A stretch of DNA of 64,000 nucleotides from Plectosphaerella cucumerina (GCA_020746995.1 JAGPXD010000004.1:4402001-4466000); one strand, 5' to 3'; shown: positions 33,301-45,338, counted from the stretch's first letter. The notes: a model not told the origin generated them from the sequence alone. Numbers and translations: made by a program.

Positions 33301-34315
33301 ATGGCTCTCCCCGCAAGATCCCCCAATATCCTCCGCCGAGCCCTCCTCTACGGTCCGTCCCCCTCCCCTCACCCCTGGGCTACCTCACTAACACCCCCCA
33401 GTCCCCTCCTCCTCCGAAAAGATGCTCTCCAAATCCCTCTCCCTCACCTCAGACAACATAACCTACGACCTCGAAGACTCCGTCACCCCCTCCCGGAAAG
33501 AACCCGCCCGCGCCGCCCTCCGCTCCTTCCTCTCCACCCGCCCCCCTCCCCCCCGCGGCACCGAACTCGCCGTCCGCATCAACGCCGTCTCCACCCCCCA
33601 CGCCCTCGCAGACCTCACAGCCCTCGCCTCCCTCCCCTCCCTCGACGCAATCTGTGTCCCCAAGGTCGATTCCGCCGCCGACCTAACCTTCGTCACCGAC
33701 GTGCTCCGCCACATCGCCCCGGAACGTCACGGCCCTGATGCCACATCCCCCATCCGCATCATCGCGCTCATCGAGTCAGCACAAGCCATCATGGACCTCC
33801 GGGAGATCTGCGCAGCCTCCCCTTACCTTAGCGGTCTCGTCTTCGCCGCGGAGGATTTCGCCAAGGACCTCTCCCTCACGCGCTCGCCTTCCCTCTCAGA
33901 GTTCCTCTACGCTCGCTCCGCCATCGTCACAGCCGCACGCGCCGCTCGCCTTCCTAGCGCAATTGACCTAGTGTGCACATCTTTCCGCGGGCCAGAGGGT
34001 CTGGACCGCCTGCGGGAAGAGGCACTCGGCGGGAAGGCTCTTGGCTTCAACGGGAAGCAGTGTATTCATCCCTCACAGGTTGAACCTGTGCAGCGTTACT
34101 TTGCCCCGTCTGAAAAGGAGCTCGAGTGGGCTGTAAGGGTGGTCATTGCAGATGACAAGGCGAGTGCCGCTGGTCGAGGTGCCTGGACTCTGGACGGGAG
34201 CATGATTGATGCTCCGGTCGTGGCCAAGGCTAGGGCTACCGTCGAGAAGGCGGAGCGGTGTGGCCTTGATGTTGCTGGTGTTCAGGAGGCGTGGCGGGGG
34301 CAGGAGCCGGAATAG
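33301..34315 (+). CDS. CitE-like (HpcH/HpaI aldolase superfamily) acyl-CoA lyase
   Basis: CitE/CLYBL proteins are Mg-dependent C-C lyases that act on citramalyl-CoA, malyl-CoA or related acyl-CoA substrates. Exons 33301-33352 and 33402-34315 give 321 aa; the 49 nt intron (GTCCGT...CACTAACACCCCCCAG) splits a Val codon and restores ALLYVPSSSEKML, the family's N-terminal strand. Active-site landmarks: YDLEDSV, the substrate Arg in VRINAV, CVPKV, the metal-ligand Glu in ALIESAQAI, the metal-ligand Asp in FAAEDFAKDL, and GFNGKQCIHPSQV. The N-terminus (ALPARSPNILRRALL) could be a weak mitochondrial presequence. No citrate lyase alpha or gamma subunit is nearby, so this is a stand-alone eukaryotic-type enzyme; the actual substrate is not fixed by sequence. 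Confidence 0.93.
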
Positions 34316-34470
34316 TTGCCAGGTGATCTGACATGTGATTTGTACTTGTAAGAGGCCTTTGGCTTAAGCGTGTTCATATTGATTTTACTGTCGTGTCTAT
34401 TGCAGCAAGCTCTATTTCTCTGCAAACCATGTACCCTGAGTCGGAGAAGCCAACCCTGTGTCACAAAAGA

Positions 34471-36600
34471 CTACATAAACATGTTTGGCCGCCAGAACGT
34501 AGACGCGCCTCCTGTCTCTGGCTGGTCCAGTGCTGCAACCACAAGGCCGTCTGTCCATTGGTACTGTTCGTGGCCTTGTAAGTCCTGGCCTCCCATGTCC
34601 TCTCCGTAATGATGTATGAAGGACTCATCCCAGTCATCCTGCTCCAGTGTGGCTGCGGCATAGTGATGGTAGTCAGCCTCCTCGCGGTTCATTTGACGTG
34701 AGAGCCGTTCGACCGCGGCATCTCTGGCTAGCTCTCGATCCACCCGTGATATCAAGCTGTTTGTCGTGTCGTATTGGTGGTACTGTGGTTGTTCAGGGTG
34801 CATTGTATGCATGGCGTGCTCTTGGTAGTATGCCTGTGGTCCAAATGCACCAAAGTCGTATGCCAAGCCAGCCTGTGGTTCGAGGCGCGCTTCACCGTGG
34901 GCGATCCATGTGTCCGATGTGCTTGACGCTGCTGCCTGTGGTTTGTCCTGTACGTCTGGCAAAGGCATCTGCTGATCACTGTTGGGTGCAGCAATACATG
35001 ACCGTTGCTCAGCTGCCTCGCCAGGTGGCATGCCTTGCGTCGCAGGGTGTGCCCGGGACCGTGCGCTCTGACTTGTAGTTTTTCCCGAGACAACCTTCTT
35101 CAGGGATTCAATGTACTCTGGAGACGAGCTTCTGGTCGGGGGCAACTTCTCAGTGTCCTCGGCAGCAGTTGTCGACTCTGGTCCTGCATCAACCTGGTTA
35201 GCTGGATCATGGGCATCTCCCGATGTGTCCCCTTCCATTTGGTCCACGACAGGCTGCTTCGTGATGGATGTCTCGGCGTCAACTTGGCAGGCCTGGTCGG
35301 ATTGCGCGGGCGCATTCGTCTTCTCTCGTGACTCGGTTCGTTCATTTTGGGTGTTGATCAACATGCTCTGCGCCTTGTTCGGTCCTCCATCGGACAGTAT
35401 TTCGGATTCAAGCGCCATGACTCCCTTGTCCTGGTACCGAATGATGTGTCTTCTGGATGAGGGTAGAGATATCTGTCTCTGATATTTTGGCTTGTCTTCA
35501 TGCGCCTCGTGCGTCTCTTTGGCTGTAATGTCTGGATGTGCAACTCGTCTCGAACGATGTGGCTCGGCTTGACCATGTCCGAGTCCTCTGTGGTCGCCGT
35601 CTCTCTGGTCCTCTCTGGCAACAGATGGGTAACAGCTCATGTACGTCGTGACTGGACTGCGTACAGGGGTGGCCGATTCGTGTCCACGACCAGCCTCTGG
35701 TCCTGACGCGGGCGTGTTGATGCGCCCTCGAGATCCAGGTCTTTCACCGCTCTGCCGGCGAACTAGCTCATGTTCCCCTCGAAAAAAAGCTGACAGTTCC
35801 TGGACCTCGCGTTCCTTCTTGCCGGTGTCCTTGGGCTGCCTCGCCGGTTTGCGTTCCCTTGGACGGGACAGGAAGTTCATGCTGTTGAAGGCAAGATCGG
35901 CCGCTAGCTGGTCAGCTTAAATCCAAGCACAAGACTCGTATACTTACGTTGCTTGGTTCCTGATGCATGGCCGTTCTGAAAGAGTCCTGGTGTAGTGGCG
36001 GGCTGGAGCTGGGAGAGGGTTAGCCTCTGCCAACAGATGGTCCGATGAACCCACCGTCAGCCTGTCCTTCAAGATGGAGTCGGGGGCGAAGTTTTCGATG
36101 ACATCTCTTGCAGTTGCTAAACGCTTTCGAACTGGCTCCTCCGTTCGTCGTCGGTGTTGGCCTTTCTTCTCGATGGTGCGTGTGACGGGTCGATCAGGAG
36201 GGTCATTTCGCGGCTCATATCGGTCCTCCCTGGTCTTGTGCCTCGGACGTTTCTCGTAGCGCGATTGTGCTGCAGCATCTTCCTGGACGGGAGAGGAGGG
36301 CTGTCGAGGTGATGGAGGCAAGCTGGCTGACCGCTTCCTCTTGCGGCCGCTCGCAGGGATCTCGGGCTTGTCTCCTTGTCGACTCTCGTCATGTTGATGC
36401 CTGCTTCTCGAACGAGCTTCCCTCTTGTCGCCCATCTGGGCCAGCCAACCTCTGACGAGGGCATCACCGTCCACGGTACCGTATGGAGCCCTCTCTGCTT
36501 CTTCAGGAACATCCGTTGCTGTTGCTTGTCGTTCATCCCGCCGTAGTTTTGGGGGCTTCTTCGGACTGCGCGTCCGACGATGGCGCCGCGAGGTCGTCAT
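34471..36600 (-). CDS. Basic, low-complexity protein of unknown function
   Basis: Minus-strand exons 36600-36055, 36008-35948 and 35903-34471 give 679 aa. Both introns (46 and 44 nt) have good donors (GTGGGT, GTAAGT), branch sites (GCTAAC, GCTGAC) and acceptors. The N-terminal 180 residues are Arg/Lys-rich with nuclear-localisation-like clusters (TSRRHRRTRSPKK, GRKRKRS, KRPRHKTREDRYEP). Two short ordered motifs follow: KRLATARDVIENF with DSILKDRL, and across the introns PADLAFNSMNFLSRPRE. The rest is disordered and polar, and the protein ends in a Tyr/His/Asp-rich segment with the terminal motif FWRPNMFM. I recall similarly built unannotated proteins in other Sordariomycetes with a FWRPN end, but no function. 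A nuclear role is inferred only from the basic clusters. Confidence 0.82.
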
Positions 36601-39600
36601 TTTGGGACGTCAGAGTGCATTGCGAGGTTTGGACGGGCATTTGGAGGAGAGAGGAGGTTCTGCCACGGGTTGCGAGAAGAGGTTGGATCAACCATCAGCC
36701 GTACGAGATCGAAGCTTCCCTCTTCCATTGGGCGTGCTTTCCCTACCCTGTCCAAGGAGGCAGGCTCCTGCCAGCTCCCACCGTCTCACGATCTCCCTTC
36801 ATTGCGACGACCGGATTTGAACCTCACATGTGGACTTCGAGCATACAGTGTAAGCTGAATCTGATGACCGCCAAGATGAGCACGGGAAATAGCTGACCCA
36901 GCTGTGTCCGTGATGTTCTTGAGGTGGTCAAGAGGTCAGACTGACATGACGTCATCGCGATGTTTCGCACCTCACCTCATGAAGAGCACCTTGTCTGGTG
37001 GCTCATCGCACCTCACAATGCGAGCCGGCCACTCACCTCTTGCGCCCATCCAAACATCTTCTGGCAGTAAATGCCCCCTGACAGAACCAAAGGAGTCCCG
37101 GACGTCTCACGGATCCGGAGGCACACGTTCAGCCCCCTCAGTAGCTGCCTCCTTCGGCCACGCAACGGCTTGCGCGTCGAGCCGTCTTATCCTCCGCTGA
37201 CGAGAGCAGAACCCCTTCAAGCGAGCCGAGTCACCGACATGGCACACAGCGACACTTGAAGACCGGAAGCCATCACGTGCTAGCACGTCCCGATCCTCTG
37301 GGTCGATGGCGCCAAGGCTGGAGCCAAGTGGTGGTACAGCTCTGTGAGCACTTCCCTGGAGGAGCACGTGCCTCCAACGGTAACCTGACCCTGCCTGGCC
37401 AAGACCTCCTGAGGCTGTACAGCAAATCGTGGTTGACGATGCCACGACAATTACAATGCCGGCAGAATGCCCCAGTCATCATTGGCGGAGCCTGCATTCT
37501 GCCGATGCTACCCAGCAGGTGACTCCTGAGACGGGCTCGAGAAGCAATATGCAGGTCGCCTCCTCGTCCCCAGCTGAGGTCGTCCCTAACGGTGCACTGC
37601 CATCTGTCATGTTCGTCTCATCACGGGCCGGCCGTCTATTTCTGTCCGCAGGCCCCTTGATCGTCGTCTCGTCGGGCGCGACTGGCAGGCACGCACGCGC
37701 GCACGTGAAACGGCCCAACGATGCAGAACGAGGGCGGCAGCAGCCCCTTGCGGCGTTCACTGCTCCAGGGAGCCCGGAGATATCTCGAAACATTCGACAT
37801 GACATGCTCGGGGAGATGCTAGTGGCAGCATTCAAGGGCGCTTGGGCCAACGGCAAAGGAGGCCGGGGGTGGAGGGGCCCAGAGAACAGATCTGAGGGAG
37901 GCCGGAGCAGGGTTGCACGGACAGGGGGGGCCCCTGCAAGAGAAGCGGGACGATTTGCACTGCCTCCTTCGAGGGGTAACGTCCAACCTCGACGACCGGT
38001 GCCGGCGACGCGAGAGCGCGAGAGCTCGAGGGACGCCAGGAAGAGTGAGGACGGGCGGGAAAGACATGGTCGGTTGGCCGGTCCATGACGGTGCGGTGCC
38101 GTCAGGTCGAGGTGAGTCAAAGGAGAGCAGAGAGAAGGAGAGAGTCCGAGTCGTGGATGACGGGCTGGCGGACGAGGTCGAATGAGAAGCTGCTCATCTG
38201 CTTCAAACAAGGCATGGGGAAGGAGGCTGTGCAAAGTGTGGGGACCAAGACCGGACCTGTCGCTCATCATCGTCGCGCCGCCGCCGCCGCCTCCTCTTCT
38301 TCGCTCCGCGGGAGATGAATGGACAGGAGTGGGCGCGGGACGGTGCAGCCAGCGCAGAGGCCCGGTCAAGCCCAGTTGTTCGCAGAGAGGCGGCGGCTGC
38401 TCGTCGTTTCGTCGGCCATTTTGCCATCTCCCCCCGCAGGTGTCGCCACCACGTCCGAGGGCTCGCAGCGATGGCAATCTCGGGATGGAGCAGCGGGAGA
38501 TTGATATGCGGTGGCCGTTCCGTAAATGATGGGGGCGGGCTGTGCAGGCCGGCTGGTCGTTCTTGTGCTTGGCCAGCTCGGGGAGGATCAAAGACATTAG
38601 AGGCCAGAATCAAGCTTTCGGGGACATGGGCGACGGTCCCAAAGGGGGCAAGTCTGCCTGCCGTTGGGGGTAGAGGGCAGGAGGGAAGCGCTTGATGGAT
38701 GCAGTCCAGTCAGCTTGCTGTGGCCAGGCTCTTCTTTCGCTGGTTGCTGGTCTACATCTGGCTTGATGGCTCTGGGCATGTCCGGTGGTCGGTGGTCGAG
38801 GGCTGGCTGTGGCCTGGCAGTCTAGCAGATATTGAATCAGTGTCTCGTGCCGTGCAGATGCGGGTGGTGTCCAAGGAGGGTCCCGCCTGGGCAGATCTCC
38901 CATGAGTCTTGGCTCTCTGCTTGGGGCGGGACCCTGGCTGTTCCGGGATAGCTCGTTGGGTGGTGGCGGGCGTATCGAGCAATCGAGCATCGGAATGAAG
39001 GGCAGGGTCGGGTCGGAGGTCGGACTAGGGGAGACGGGGGATTCGGCCGACTCGTGCTTCTGGCGGTGTCGATGGAGTTGATGGGAGGCCGTTGATCGAT
39101 GGAGCTGGACACCGACCGGACTGTTGTAAGTTTGATGGAGAAGAGTTGCTGATGTCCAGGTTTGCCAAACGCCAGGACCGTGACAAGCAATGCAATGGAA
39201 AAGCAGTCCGCCGCCTGAAGGTTGCGCCCCCCGTGCCTGCCCCCCCACTCGCGACTTGCCGCTAAAACAGCTCCTCCCCTGTCTGCAAGCAAAAGGCAAA
39301 AGAGGCAAGGGCGACCTGACCTTCCATGACATGGGCAGGGGCCTAGCTACCTCGTGGAATGTACCCTCGCTCCCGCCCCCCATGATGCCCGCCGCCTTTT
39401 CGCCATCAAACCCCCCATCAGACCGTCATCCACACCACCAAGTCTCAAGAGTTTATGCCTGGCTGGATGTCTAGGCTCACCCGGGGCGGGCGACCCTCAG
39501 GGCCCCAACGTCCGTGGGTGGGAGTCCCGCGGGTGAAAGAGAGGTCACCGGCCTTGCCCTTTGGGGACTTGCCCTTCCTGCCTGGCCAAACGTAGAACTG

Positions 39601-40482
39601 GAAAGGTACCTGCCGTGCAGGTCTTTCGTCCGATCCCCGCGCCCACTTCCCATCATTGTCAATGTCGCTGCTGCTGCTTCTGCCGCTCACTGCGCTGCGC
39701 TCACTGCTGCGCTGTTGCTGCTAGGCTCAGGTAGTCTAGTCGTTTCCCCTGCCACAGCCACAAACTCATCTGCCTGTTGCTTGCCCTTTGCCTTTGGCTT
39801 TGCCTCCTGCCTGTACTTAGCCAGACCGGAGAACTCGTGCTGCACTCAAGCCGTTTCTCTCTCCTGCATCATCGAGTGCTCCAGTGTGCGTCTTTTCTTT
39901 CGCCCTTCTCTAGCTCTTCCGGTATCCTTTTTCCTTCTTCTTCGTCAGTCAGTCCCTGCCCACCTCACGGCCTGTTCTCGCATCGCTCTTCAGTCGCAAC
40001 CTACCTTTTCGACCGATCTGCCTTTCGCGCCCTCGACGAGACACCGTCGCCAAGTCACCGATACCGCACGCGCCGTACCTGTACGTCAGTCCCCAGCCAT
40101 CCCGTGACATGGCCTTCACCCTCACCTCACCCTGACTTCACCCTCACCCATGTCGCGTCGGCCGTCGAGTTGCGCAATGTCGATATCGATATCGATCGAG
40201 TCGCCGTGCATCTGGTCAATCATGCCTTGCTTCCCCCTGCCCATCGCTGTCCGGCCCTGGTAGGTTCTGGCACTGCCTGGACAAGTGTCCAGTCAAGCCA
40301 GCGTCTGCTCAACGGGTGACCCCACCCTTACATCGAAGCAGCACACCGTAGCGCCGTAGCGCCCCGCCATCATCAATCCAGCTCTGCCAAGAACCTGAAC
40401 TTCGGCCACTGTCGTCCGTTCACCATTTCCTCTTGCTGACCATCAACCATAACCGCAGCACCCAACACTACTACCCGCAATC
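36601..40482. other. Gene-poor 3.9 kb divergent intergenic region
   Basis: It lies between the basic protein gene (-) and the RRM gene (+). Long frames such as 37479-38597 (-) are Arg/Pro/Ser-rich, overlap other open frames and are not supported. The right-hand 900 bp (about 39600-40480) is C/T-rich, consistent with an extended leader of the RRM gene, and contains a short Leu-rich frame at 39662-39724. A CRE palindrome lies at 36947. A B-box-like sequence on the minus strand at 36813-36823 is not part of a foldable tRNA. Confidence 0.5.
36947..36954. promoter_or_regulatory. CRE/ATF-type palindrome TGACGTCA upstream of the basic protein gene
   Basis: A perfect TGACGTCA lies about 350 bp upstream of the minus-strand start codon at 36600. 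Fungal ATF/CREB-type bZIP factors bind this octamer. The role is inferred from the motif alone. Confidence 0.35.
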
Positions 40483-41205
40483 ATGTCGAAGCTTTTCATC
40501 GGGTATGTCCTCTTGTCAGTCTCCCCGAAGCGAAGCGCATTGCTGACCAGTCCAGCGGCCTTGCCTGGCACACCGAGGAGGCCACCCTCCGCCAGAAGTT
40601 TGAGGAGTTTGGCGCAGTTGAGGAAGCCGTAAGTACCCGATCGCCTGATGCAGATGCAAGGCAGCCCAGTCTGACCATTCCCCCAGGTCGTCGTCAAGGA
40701 CCGCGACACCGGCAGGAGCCGTGGCTTCGGCTTCGTGCGCTACCTCCAGGAGGAGGATGCCCAGAAGGCCATTGCCGCCATGAACAACGTCGAGTAGGTC
40801 CCTTGCCCCGCACCCTAGGTCCAAGCACTCGCTGACCTCCCAGGTTCGACGGACGCACCATCCGTGTCGACAAGGCCTCGGATAACGGCCCCAGGGGCGG
40901 CGGCGGCTTCGGTGGTCGCGGCCGTGGCGGCTTCGCCCCCCAGATGTACCAGCAGCAGCAGCCGTACATGCAGATGCAGCCGCCTGCCATGCCCGCCCCC
41001 GGCATGTACTACGGCCGCGGCTACCCTCCTCAGCAGGCCTACGGCGTGCCCCCCATGCAGGGTGAGTCTTCTGCCGCAGGCGACGACTTCCCACGGGGAG
41101 ACAGCAGCTGACCTCGCAGACCCCTACGGCGCCCCTGCTCCCGCTGGCTACGGCTACCCTCCCCAGGGACAGCCCCAGCAGGGCCCTCCCAACGGCAGCT
41201 ACTAG
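40483..41205 (+). CDS. Glycine-rich RNA-binding protein with one RRM
   Basis: A small single-RRM protein of the glycine-rich/cold-inducible type, likely binding mRNA in nucleus or cytoplasm. Five exons, 40483-40502, 40556-40628, 40687-40793, 40844-41061 and 41120-41205, give 167 aa. All four introns (50-58 nt) have GT donors and clear CTGAC branch sites. The RRM covers residues 1-80, with RNP2 KLFIGGLAW split by the first intron and RNP1 RSRGFGFVRY. Next come an RGG-like GGGGFGGRGRGGF stretch and a Gln/Met/Tyr/Pro-rich tail (QMYQQQQPYMQMQ, GYGYPPQGQPQQ) of the kind that drives condensate formation. Four introns in 167 codons is dense for a fungus, and a stop codon would follow directly if intron 3 were retained (GAG-TAG). 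Confidence 0.95.
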
Positions 41206-41802
41206 AGAGCGCCGGGGATGGTCTGGTAGCCCGCTCGCGCTCGCACTCGCGCTCGCTCTCAACATGCCCGTCATGATGGTTCGATAAATGCTTTCTTCGC
41301 CGCGGGTTGCGCCCCCCTCGTCGGCTCGGCTCGGTTCGATCGGAAACACACACTGGTGGGATATCTCGGACGTCGCAACATGATACCCGGTTCACGCCGT
41401 TGCGCGTCGCAAGCATGACTCTGGGGGAATGGGGGGGAGGACGAACGAACGGTCGACGGCCGGCTGGATCTGGAGTATCTGTCTCTTTTGTCTTTTTTAC
41501 AAAGTCGCGCTTGCTTGCGCAGGGCGGACTTCCGCCGCTGCTGCTTGGCTTTCCCGTGGGGTCGGGAAGGGGACATGGACGGACAGGACAGGACAGGGCG
41601 GGTGAAAAAATGAATGGATCATTCGAGATGGTATGTCAGGTCAGGGGTGGAAGCGTGATGTTGGGACTGTCTACCTGCAAGACTGCGTGTTCTGTGAGAG
41701 AACAAGTAGGTAGAGAGAGATGCCTGGACCGGCGGGAGGTTGGCAAACATGACCAATGTTGCCTGGGCGCTCTGGTGTGGGTGACATCTCTGACTGTGAT
41801 GC
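41206..41802. other. Convergent 3' region between the RRM and ChaC-type genes
   Basis: It holds the 3' UTRs of two converging genes. A run of imperfect GCTCGC/ACTCGC units lies at 41231-41259, directly after the RRM gene stop. No gene is seen. Confidence 0.5.
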
Positions 41803-42632
41803 CTACTTTTCAGTCTCCTCCTGCTCCTCTTCGGCGGCATGGACGTGACCTGGTCGAGGGGTGATTTTGTCGGTGGATGGTGTATCGGCTGGGATCTCGC
41901 CTGCCTCCTCGGCGGCGATGATGGCGCGAACGCGCTCGGTGAGGTCGCGGATGTGCTCGTCGCTGCTCTCCGGGCTGAGATTCTCGAGGGCCTCGTGGAG
42001 GTTGAAGAGGTACTCGGTGTTGAGGCCGCTGGGGCCGACGGAGCGACGAATGTGGGCGGCGAGAGCCTGGGGGTCCTGGGGGCCGACGAATTGGTCGTTG
42101 TCGGGGGTGCCAATGTACACGAGGGTGCGAATGGGCGAGGGGGCGGCAGCATCTGATGAAGGCTCGGCAGCCGGATGGAAGGGGGTGTAGTGGATGGTGT
42201 AGCCGTTGATCTCGCGAATGTCGAGATAGTCCTTGACCTCTGCGACCTTTTCGGGGATGATGCGGTAGGCGACGCCCCAGACGCGGTCGGGGGCTGCGCC
42301 ATGGTGATCGTCGAGCTGTTCCCAGAAGGAGCGGTCGATGAGGGTGACGACGCGGCCTGGGGCGTCGGGGGTGCCGCGGTGGTCTTGGCTTGCTTGCCAG
42401 AAGCGGCGGACGTAGCCGCTCACCCAGCCGGGGATGCGTTGATCTGAAGGTATTAGGAGATTGGATGAATGAGGGGAGATCGGAGGGAGGTACCGAAGTG
42501 AGGAGGGGGTTTCCAGATGAGACTCCTGGAGAAATGTCAGAGGGATTGCAAGGTAGGAGGTCACTTGACGAACCCGTAGCCGAAGAGCCAGAACTCGTCT
42601 GCGTGGGTGGTCATGTCGGCGGTGCTGCCCAT
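41803..42632 (-). CDS. GCG1: ChaC-type gamma-glutamylcyclotransferase (glutathione-degrading)
   Basis: ChaC enzymes cleave glutathione in the cytosol to 5-oxoproline and Cys-Gly, controlling glutathione turnover. Minus-strand exons 42632-42574, 42525-42494 and 42443-41803 give 243 aa; the middle exon is only 32 nt. Splicing restores the hallmark FWLFGYG-SLIWKPPPHFDQRIPGW, the glycine-loop motif that binds the gamma-glutamyl group. Further landmarks are GYVRRFWQASQDHRGTP, GRVVTL, WGVAYRI, and YLDIREINGY, whose Glu is the expected catalytic base. A second in-frame ATG lies six codons downstream of the chosen one. The C-terminus is acidic (EEEQEETEK). It converges on the RRM gene and is divergent from the PEF gene. 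Confidence 0.95.
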
Positions 42633-44208
42633 GATGGGAGGCAGGCGGGGGAGGGGTCGAGTAGGAGTGGTGTACGAGTAACAGACACTTTCGTCGGAAG
42701 GAAGAGTGAGGTTGAAAGAAGAATTGGTGCCCCCCGGACGGTTCGCTTGAGCCGCACGTCAGAGGTCTGGTCGGGAATCGTGGAGGGGGAGGGATGGGAC
42801 GTGGATGTGAGGGCGGGCTTGGATCGCGCGGGGCGGGCAGCGGAGCACGGGGCGGCCGATGAGGGGCAGGAAGTCAAGCAGTGTATGTCGCCATCCGCCT
42901 CGCACGTCTGACAAATGCAGCGGTGGGGAACAACTGTGTTCTAGGAAGCTCTCTGGTGACGACGTAGACATGTCGCGCTGCCTGTGTGTGTCACTTGACA
43001 ACGGCAGCGGGAGGCCGTCGCACGGCCACGGTTTCCGGCGAGGGAGACATCCGTTCAGAGATGGTCGATCAGGGGTTGCTGTGGCCAGGGTTCAAGCAGA
43101 CAGAGGGCGGGAGAACGTCTAGAAGCCTGGGGACATGCTCGTAGGGCGGGAGACGGTGCTTCTTATTCGGTCGTGGCGTGCCGCGGGTGAGGAGATGCGT
43201 ACGCAATCCCGATGCTTGGCATCTGGTCGTGGGGATGCCGGTGTGCCGTGGGAAAGGCTCGGCGCGGCGGGCCACTGTACTGACTGCACTGCACTGCACT
43301 TAGCACCACCGCTTCCTGAAGCGATGACTTCAGCTCAGGCTGACGGGTGTATGTGCCTGTCGATCGTGAGGGCTCATTGGGGATTGCTTCAGCTCGAGGT
43401 GGCTTGGCTTGTCTTTGGACTCGGAGGAGAGACATGCGGCTGCTGGCACTCAAAGAGAATACTCCCAAGTCCGGCACTCGACTTTTACCCCGCGACGGCG
43501 ATGCCGACATCGACACCGAGTCGGCTGCCGTGATCCGGGATGAAGTCTTCGTTGTTTATGTAGAAGCAGCCACGGGTTCTGTCCGAATGACCATGCTCCT
43601 GCCCACACCGAACCACCGTCCCATCTTCGTGCCTCCGCGTGCGCAGCAAAGACGGGAGCCTCTCGTTAAGCCCCCGCCGCCGAGGCTGATATCTCTCCCT
43701 GTACTAAGGCTAAGCCGCGCTGCGCCGCCGCCGCCGTGTTCCGCGCCGTATGCAGTGCTCCTCCTCGCGACCGAACCCGAGCTCCTCGTATGACGTCCGC
43801 TCTTTCCCACTGCCCGCTCCTCCCCTGGGAAAGAGATGCGTCAGGCAGAGGGGGACCGCTGAACCACAATCCCGGATCCTGATCCACCCGGTATCCAGAG
43901 GTACCGCGCGGCGTCCCCGAAGGCACGAAGCTACCTCTCCACTACAAACCCCCCTCGCGCCCAATGGACCGGCAGCCGGTGCCCCCAGCCTTACGCTACC
44001 ACACTGCACCGTGACCCCGGTCCCTTCCTCCTTCCCTTCCACGTTCCACCCCCTCCTGCCCGACCCAACGTCCATTGCGGCTCATTCAGCTTTTTCCACG
44101 GACCCCGAACGCCAGGGCGAACCTCTGACATAAACCACCACCCGCCCCGTTCAGCCTTCCTCTCGCGGTCCCCTCTACTTCTCAAGATACCCGATACCCT
44201 CAACCACA
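42633..44208. other. Divergent intergenic region between ChaC-type and penta-EF-hand genes
   Basis: It contains both promoters. The right side from about 43750 is C-rich and pyrimidine-rich, grading into the leader of the PEF gene. A small TGCAC tandem lies near 43284-43299. Short open frames (up to 148 codons) have no recognisable content. Confidence 0.45.
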
Positions 44209-45203
44209 ATGGCATACAACAGACCGTACAACCCCGACGAGCTGCCCAGGTACGCGCGCGCCTGCTACCCCGCCATCCCCATTGACCATAGACCTCGTGC
44301 TGACCTCCATCTCCCAGGTTCGCCGAGCCGGAAGCCGTACGTTACCGTCGCCGATACATCCCCCTCCTCGCGATAACCTCCAACTAACTCCCCTCCCAGA
44401 AGGGCACCTCCTCCCCCCGGCCGCCGCAGCCCCAATCCGCGCCCGCCCCCCGCCATGACTCCCCCGCCAACAACTACGCCCCCCGCTACGACTCCAAGCC
44501 TCAACCCCCTCGCCCTGACGAACGGCGGCATCAACAACCTCCCCCTCCGACCCTCCAGCAACACCCCTCCCAACACAACTTCGGCGCCACCTCCCCACCG
44601 CCCACCGGCAACCCCCGCCCCCAGCACCACAACCGCCCCGCCACCAACAACCGTCCCCCCCCCTCCCCCAACCCCGACCTCGCCGCCGACGGCGCCGACC
44701 CGACCCTCCTCCCCCTCTTCCGCGCCGTCGACAAGGACGGCACCGGCCAGCTCTCCGAGCGCGAACTCTCCGCCGCCCTCGTCAACGGCGACTGGACCGC
44801 CTTCGACCCCCAGACCATCCGCATGATGATCCGCATGTTCGACTCGGACCGCTCCGGCACAATCGGCTTCTCCGAATTCTGCGGCCTCTGGTCCTTCCTC
44901 GCCTCCTGGCGCACTCTCTTCGACCGCTTCGACGCCGATCGCTCGGGGAACATCTCCCTCGACGAGTTCAGCAACGCCCTCGTCGCCTTCCGCTATCGTC
45001 TCTCCCCCGGCTTCGTGGAGCTCATCTTCCGCACCTACGATAAGCGCGGCGAGGGCGTCATGAGCTTTGATCTCTTCGTTCAGGCTTGTATCTCCCTCAA
45101 GCGCATGACGGATGTGTTCAAAAAGTACGATGACGACAGGGACGGGTACATTACCCTCAGCTTTGAGGATTTCTTGACCGAGATCCTGAAGCAGCTGAAG
45201 TAG
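44209..45203 (+). CDS. PEF1: Penta-EF-hand calcium-binding protein (PEF1/ALG-2 type)
   Basis: Penta-EF-hand proteins bind calcium and dimerise through the fifth hand; yeast Pef1 acts in polar growth, and ALG-2 in ESCRT and COPII contacts. Exons 44209-44249, 44318-44336 and 44400-45203 give 287 aa; the middle exon is just 19 nt. Branch sites CTGAC and CTAAC support both introns. Residues 20-120 form a Pro/Gln/Asn/His-rich tail, as in PEF N-termini. EF-hand loops: DKDGTGQLSERE, DSDRSGTIGFSE and DADRSGNISLDE look competent for calcium; the fourth (DKRGEGVMSFDL) is degenerate; the fifth (DDDRDGYITLSFED) carries an extra residue in the loop, as usual for the dimerising hand. The frame upstream of EF1 was checked to be open to the splice acceptor. 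Confidence 0.93.
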
Positions 45204-45338
45204 GACACGGCGGAGGGATGGGGATATGAGATGAGAGACATGACGGACACGTGTGGTAGACAGTGGCAGAGCCGCAGACCAGCATCGAGACCAAAGACAT
45301 GAAATGACTTTTCAGCAGAATGCCCCCCGAGTATCTAT

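Noticed and set aside
36813..36823. Minus-strand B-box-like GGTTCAAATCC, possible tRNA
   Set aside because: T-arm and acceptor stems do not pair and no A box lies at the right distance; treated as chance.
37479..38597. 372-codon minus-strand open frame
   Set aside because: Arg/Pro/Ser-rich, with poly-Gly from CCG/GCC runs, no motif and overlapping frames on both strands.
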